A stretch of DNA of 15,521 bases. Source: CAYMCV01 sp964389005. Lineage in GTDB: Bacteria > Bacillota > Clostridia > Lachnospirales > Lachnospiraceae. The notes beneath the pieces were generated by a model. The model made no database searches, was not told the DNA's origin, and saw only the letters and a list, made by a program, of their open reading frames with translations. The translations under genes were made by a program, and so were the position numbers. Positions 12,536 through 15,521 of the stretch are shown in pieces (position 1 is the first letter of the stretch; every line of letters begins with the position of its first letter). The stretch spans positions 1 through 15,521 of the forward strand of contig CAYMCV010000057.1 of assembly GCA_964389005.1 (NCBI GenBank), read 5' to 3'.

Positions 12536-13387
12536 TTATCGAACGAACAGTGATTTTACCGCCGCAAGCATATCCCACATGGAATAGCGTAACAAAATCC
12601 CAACTGCTATGACACTTCCGAGATATAAAATCAGACTGACATAAGCAACCGCATCCCTTCCTCGATAAACCAGCGGTTTCATCTTGGTGCGATTGTCTCC
12701 GCCGCGATAACAACGTGCCTCCATTGCAAGTGCCAAATCGTTCGCCCTGCGAAATGCGGAAATAAACAACGGCACCAGAAGCGGAACCATGCTTTTTACC
12801 CGCTGAAATATGTTACCGCTTTCAAAATCGGCACCACGCGCAATTTGTGCCTTCATGATTTTATCGGTTTCCTCAAGCAGAATCGGAATAAAACGCAATG
12901 CAATCGACATCATCATCGCAACTTCATGCACGGGAACACGGAATATTTTGAGCGGCTGCAACAGCTTCTCCATACCGTCCGTCAGGTTATTGGGTGTCGT
13001 CGTCAACGTCATGACAGAGGAACCGACGATTAGGAATGTCAGACGTATTACCATAAATACTGCCAACTCCACTCCTTGCTTGGTAATTTTTATCTTCCAC
13101 CATGACCAAAGAGCTTCTCCCGGCGTCAAAAACAGATTGAAGAAGACGGTAATCAACAAAATGAACAGAATCGCACGCATACCTTTCATCATGAATTTAA
13201 AAGGTACCTTGGATAAGCTGATGGTTCCGAACAAAAACAAAGCCGCTATTGCATAGCAGATAAAATTCTGAAAGAGGAACAGCGATATCATAAAAATCAA
13301 CGTTCCAACCAGTTTTACACGCGGGTCCAAACGATGAATCACCGAATCACTCTGATAATATTGACCTAATGTCACATCTCTTAACAT
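12536..13387 (-). CDS. ecfT: ECF transporter transmembrane coupling protein EcfT
   Basis: EcfT links the ATPase pair EcfA1/EcfA2 to interchangeable substrate-binding S proteins, energizing uptake of vitamins and trace metals. The 283 residues start MLRDVTLGQYYQSDSVIHRLDPRVKL, the usual EcfT opening. Several membrane segments follow (about 26-57, 70-87, 106-130 and a last one near 250-270). The coupling helices carry the ATPase-contact motifs: ARG at 183-185, and a second site reading ARC (224-226) in EARCYRG where ARG is common. The region before the ATG has only a weak GGA-type ribosome binding site, and the gap to ecfA2 is 76 nt. No S-component gene is visible, as expected for a shared (group II) module. 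Confidence 0.95.
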   Translation of the reverse strand: MLRDVTLGQYYQSDSVIHRLDPRVKLVGTLIFMISLFLFQNFICYAIAALFLFGTISLSKVPFKFMMKGMRAILFILLITVFFNLFLTPGEALWSWWKIKITKQGVELAVFMVIRLTFLIVGSSVMTLTTTPNNLTDGMEKLLQPLKIFRVPVHEVAMMMSIALRFIPILLEETDKIMKAQIARGADFESGNIFQRVKSMVPLLVPLFISAFRRANDLALAMEARCYRGGDNRTKMKPLVYRGRDAVAYVSLILYLGSVIAVGILLRYSMWDMLAAVKSLFVR

Positions 13388-13463
13388 ATTTGTATCCGGT
13401 CGTATATCAACCGTTCTTTCCCCTTTCCGCCTGTATTTTCTGTCACTATCGTTTATTTTGGGG

Positions 13464-14336
13464 CTAAAAAATACGCAGAAGCTCAGTTACTGCTTCTTCC
13501 ACGGTAATTGCCTCGCCTTTGATTGGCAGCCCATTCTTTTGGAGCGTCTTCATCACATAAGTTACAGTTGGTGCCGCCAGTCCGATTTGCTCCAATTCCT
13601 CAGAATGCCTAAATACTTCACGTGGGGAACCGTCAAAAGCGACTGTGCCGTGATTCATGACAATCAGACGTTCCACATAGTGCGCCACATCTTCCATACT
13701 GTGTGATACCAGAATTACCGTAATCTCTCTCTCCTCGTGCAACTTCACAATCTGTCCCAGAATCTCATCGCGCCCACGTGGGTCAAGACCTGCCGTCGGT
13801 TCATCCAGAATCAGGACTTCCGGCTGCATCGCCAGCACTCCGGCAATCGCCACACGGCGTTTCTGACCGCCGGATAGGTCAAACGGCGATTGGTAGAACA
13901 AAGCATCAGGGATACCGACCTGTTTCAATGCGGCATATGCACGAAGTTCGGTTTCTTTTTTGTCCAATCCCAAATTCTTCGGTCCGAAACAAACATCTGC
14001 AAATACAGTTGTCTCAAACAATTGATGTTCCGGATACTGAAATACAAGACCAATCTTGCTGCGTAGTTTCTTTTTATCGCAATGCTTGTCAAAAATATCT
14101 TCACCGTTAAAATACACCGTTCCGCCGGTCGGCTTCATCAACGCATTCAAATGCTGAATCAGCGTAGTTTTTCCGGAACCGGTATGTCCAATCAGCCCGA
14201 CAAACTGCCCCTTCGGAATCACAATATTGACATCGTCAAGTGCCGCGACGGAAAGTGTCGTATCCGCACCGTAGATATGTGTAAGATGGTCAACCACAAG
14301 TGCCTGCTGCACCTGTTTTAAATTATTTTCCTGCAT
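13464..14336 (-). CDS. ecfA2: ECF transporter ATPase EcfA2
   Basis: This 290-residue ABC-type ATPase is one half of the EcfA1/EcfA2 motor. Visible motifs are Walker A GHTGSGKT (50-57), Q-loop Gln100 in FQYPEHQLF, the ABC signature LSGGQ (154-158), Walker B LILDE (175-179) followed by PTAGLD, and the switch His212 in SHS. The FQYPEHQLFETTV segment and the GHTGSGK form of Walker A are typical of EcfA2 rather than EcfA1. The start overlaps the end of ecfA1 by 14 nt, suggesting translational coupling. AGGAG is about 11 nt upstream, which is rather long. The C-terminal 70 or so residues are the EcfA dimerization domain. Confidence 0.96.
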   Translation of the reverse strand: MQENNLKQVQQALVVDHLTHIYGADTTLSVAALDDVNIVIPKGQFVGLIGHTGSGKTTLIQHLNALMKPTGGTVYFNGEDIFDKHCDKKKLRSKIGLVFQYPEHQLFETTVFADVCFGPKNLGLDKKETELRAYAALKQVGIPDALFYQSPFDLSGGQKRRVAIAGVLAMQPEVLILDEPTAGLDPRGRDEILGQIVKLHEEREITVILVSHSMEDVAHYVERLIVMNHGTVAFDGSPREVFRHSEELEQIGLAAPTVTYVMKTLQKNGLPIKGEAITVEEAVTELLRIF

Positions 14337-15213
14337 GTGTGGTATGACTCCTTTGATAAACTCTGCCTAACTCCGTTACCAGTTCCTCTTGTGTCAAAAT
14401 CCCTTCTGGCAGCATAATCCCCTTTTGTCGTAATTCATACGCAAGCAATGTCACTTGCGGAACTTCCAGGCGCAACTCTTTCAAGCGCTCCACCTGCGAA
14501 AATACTTCTTTCGGTGACCCTTGTAAAGCAATTTTCCCCTGATCCATGACATAGATACGATTCGCATAAATTGCTTCTTCCATATAATGTGTAATCAGAA
14601 TAATCGTCATTTCTTCCACATCATTCAGGGCGCGAACCGCACGAATGACTTCTTTGCGTCCCACCGGATCCAACATCGCCGTCGGTTCATCCAGAATAAT
14701 GCATTTCGGATGCATCGCAATAACACCCGCAATGGAAACTCGTTGTTTCTGCCCCCCTGATAACTTGTTGGGTGAGTATTTCCGGAATTCATACATACCG
14801 ACCGCTTTGAGACTTTCCTCCATGCGTTCCCATATTTCCTTTGTCGGCACACCCATGTTTTCCGGTCCAAAACCGACATCTTCTTCCACGACCTGCCCAA
14901 TAATCTGATTATCCGGATTCTGAAAAACCATGCCCGCTGTCTGACGAATATCCCACAGAAATTCATCCCTTTCCGTGTCTTTGCCATCGACCCATACGGT
15001 GCCTTCCGTCGGGTACAAAATCGCATTTAGGTGCTTTGCCAATGTGGACTTGCCGGAACCGTTATGTCCGAGAATGACAACGAATTCTCCCTGCGTAATT
15101 TGCAGATTCACATCGTCTACTGCGCGTATAATACCATCCACGTTATCGTCTTCGTCGCGGCGGATATACTCATAAACTAGATTTTCAGTTTTTACAATTT
15201 CTGATTCGTTCAT
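14323..15213 (-). CDS. ecfA1: ECF transporter ATPase EcfA1
   Basis: This 296-residue ATPase is the first gene of the visible ecf block. Motifs are Walker A GHNGSGKS (49-56), Q-loop Gln98 in FQNPDNQ, ABC signature LSGGQ (151-155), Walker B CIILDE (171-176) with PTAMLD, and switch His209 in THY. FQNPDNQIIGQVVEEDVGFGPEN is characteristic of EcfA1. GGAG lies 7 nt before the ATG. In many Firmicutes rplQ precedes ecfA1. Here the upstream 216 nt hold only a 20-codon ORF, then a divergent gene, so this copy probably has its own promoter. Confidence 0.96.
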   Translation of the reverse strand: MNESEIVKTENLVYEYIRRDEDDNVDGIIRAVDDVNLQITQGEFVVILGHNGSGKSTLAKHLNAILYPTEGTVWVDGKDTERDEFLWDIRQTAGMVFQNPDNQIIGQVVEEDVGFGPENMGVPTKEIWERMEESLKAVGMYEFRKYSPNKLSGGQKQRVSIAGVIAMHPKCIILDEPTAMLDPVGRKEVIRAVRALNDVEEMTIILITHYMEEAIYANRIYVMDQGKIALQGSPKEVFSQVERLKELRLEVPQVTLLAYELRQKGIMLPEGILTQEELVTELGRVYQRSHTTHAGK

Positions 15214-15284
15214 TTTTAGACTCCGGTTTCATATCTGCGCCAATTTCATATCTTCTTTCGAAAAACCCACATTTGAAATACATT

Positions 15285-15347
15285 TTACTTGATTCCATCC
15301 TCAAATACAAGGTTTCGCCCAAAATAATTATCATCGTACAAGCCCAT
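15285..15347 (-). CDS. Possible 20-codon small ORF upstream of ecfA1
   Basis: The ORF reads MGLYDDNYFG... and ends ...VFEDGIK. AAAGGA at 15360-15355 lies about 7 nt before the ATG, and the stop is 71 nt before ecfA1. It is too short to judge by composition. It could be a leader peptide, a small protein or chance. I see no strong promoter; the rest of the 15214-15429 gap holds only the palindrome at 15387-15407. Confidence 0.35.
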   Translation of the reverse strand: MGLYDDNYFGRNLVFEDGIK

Positions 15348-15386
15348 GTCATATTCCTTTATGAACACACATAAATGTAAATAAAG

Positions 15387-15407
15387 AGAATGTCGCTTCT
15401 ACATTCT
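15387..15407. repeat. Inverted repeat in the ecfA1 divergent region (possible operator or hairpin)
   Basis: AGAATGT (15387-15393) and ACATTCT (15401-15407) are perfect 7-bp arms with a 7-nt spacer, just before the ribosome binding site of the divergent gene. It could be a repressor site or an RNA hairpin. Confidence 0.45.
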
Positions 15408-15429
15408 TAATTTGAGGAGAAATCACAAC

Positions 15430-15521
15430 ATGATTTTATCTAAAAAGTGTATTTACGAGGATGGCTTCTTCTATGAGCCGTTGTCGGAAGAAGTTCGAAA
15501 GAGAATCTATGGATGCTCTTA
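15430..15521 (+). CDS. N-terminal fragment of an unidentified protein (possible M15-type peptidase), cut by window edge
   Basis: An ATG at 15430 opens a frame that runs to the end of the window (30 codons), starting MILSKKCIYEDGF and containing YEPLSEEVRKRIYGCS. GAGGAG at 15414-15419 is 10 nt upstream, a little far. The (I/E)xxRIxGxS pattern is reminiscent of the start of Firmicute M15-family D-Ala-D-Ala carboxypeptidase-like proteins. Thirty residues are not enough to identify it. Confidence 0.6.
   Translation, partial: MILSKKCIYEDGFFYEPLSEEVRKRIYGCS

Overview
The window looks like chromosome of a low-to-moderate GC Gram-positive anaerobe, most likely a Clostridia/Lachnospiraceae-type Firmicute. 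This is inferred from the ecfA1-ecfA2-ecfT-truA-rplM-rpsI gene order, strong AGGAGG ribosome binding sites, near-consensus sigma-A promoters, a YesM-type histidine kinase and a cytoplasmic GH120/GH43 xylan-oligosaccharide pair. No phage, transposase gene, CRISPR array, tRNA or rRNA was found. Apart from corA, its short leader ORF and a truncated gene at the right edge, everything is on the minus strand.

Left part (1-3128). A YesM/LytS-family sensor histidine kinase runs off the left edge (minus). It is divergent from a CorA magnesium transporter (plus). Between the consensus corA promoter and corA lies an 11-codon ORF with its own strong ribosome binding site, encoding MDADPYHENKI, followed by segments that can form mutually exclusive hairpins. 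Its acidic/proline start resembles the enterobacterial MgtL leader, so this is the best candidate for an undescribed regulatory system here. corA converges on a small HPt phosphotransfer protein across a shared hairpin terminator.

Middle (2781-10448). The HPt gene follows a 624-residue secreted, single-pass membrane protein with a Cys/His-rich head, two Ig-like repeats and a Pro/Glu/Ser stalk. That gene's upstream region contains a chain of inverted repeats and a possible H-type pseudoknot directly before its ribosome binding site. Next, in transcription order, come a nitroreductase, a GH43 glycosidase and a GH120 beta-xylosidase. Neither glycosidase has a signal peptide, so they probably finish degrading imported xylo-oligosaccharides. 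Upstream of these is an Fpg/Nei-family protein that lacks the usual catalytic residues.

Right part (10449-15521). A 143-bp, three-armed inverted-repeat element sits directly behind rpsI. The conserved block ecfA1-ecfA2-ecfT-truA-rplM-rpsI follows. It builds the energizing module of ECF vitamin/metal importers, a tRNA pseudouridine synthase and ribosomal proteins L13 and S9. rplM-rpsI has its own perfect-consensus promoter inside the end of truA and a structured leader of about 150 nt. A 10-N assembly gap lies in the truA start. At the right edge is a 20-codon minus-strand ORF and the first 30 codons of a divergent gene.
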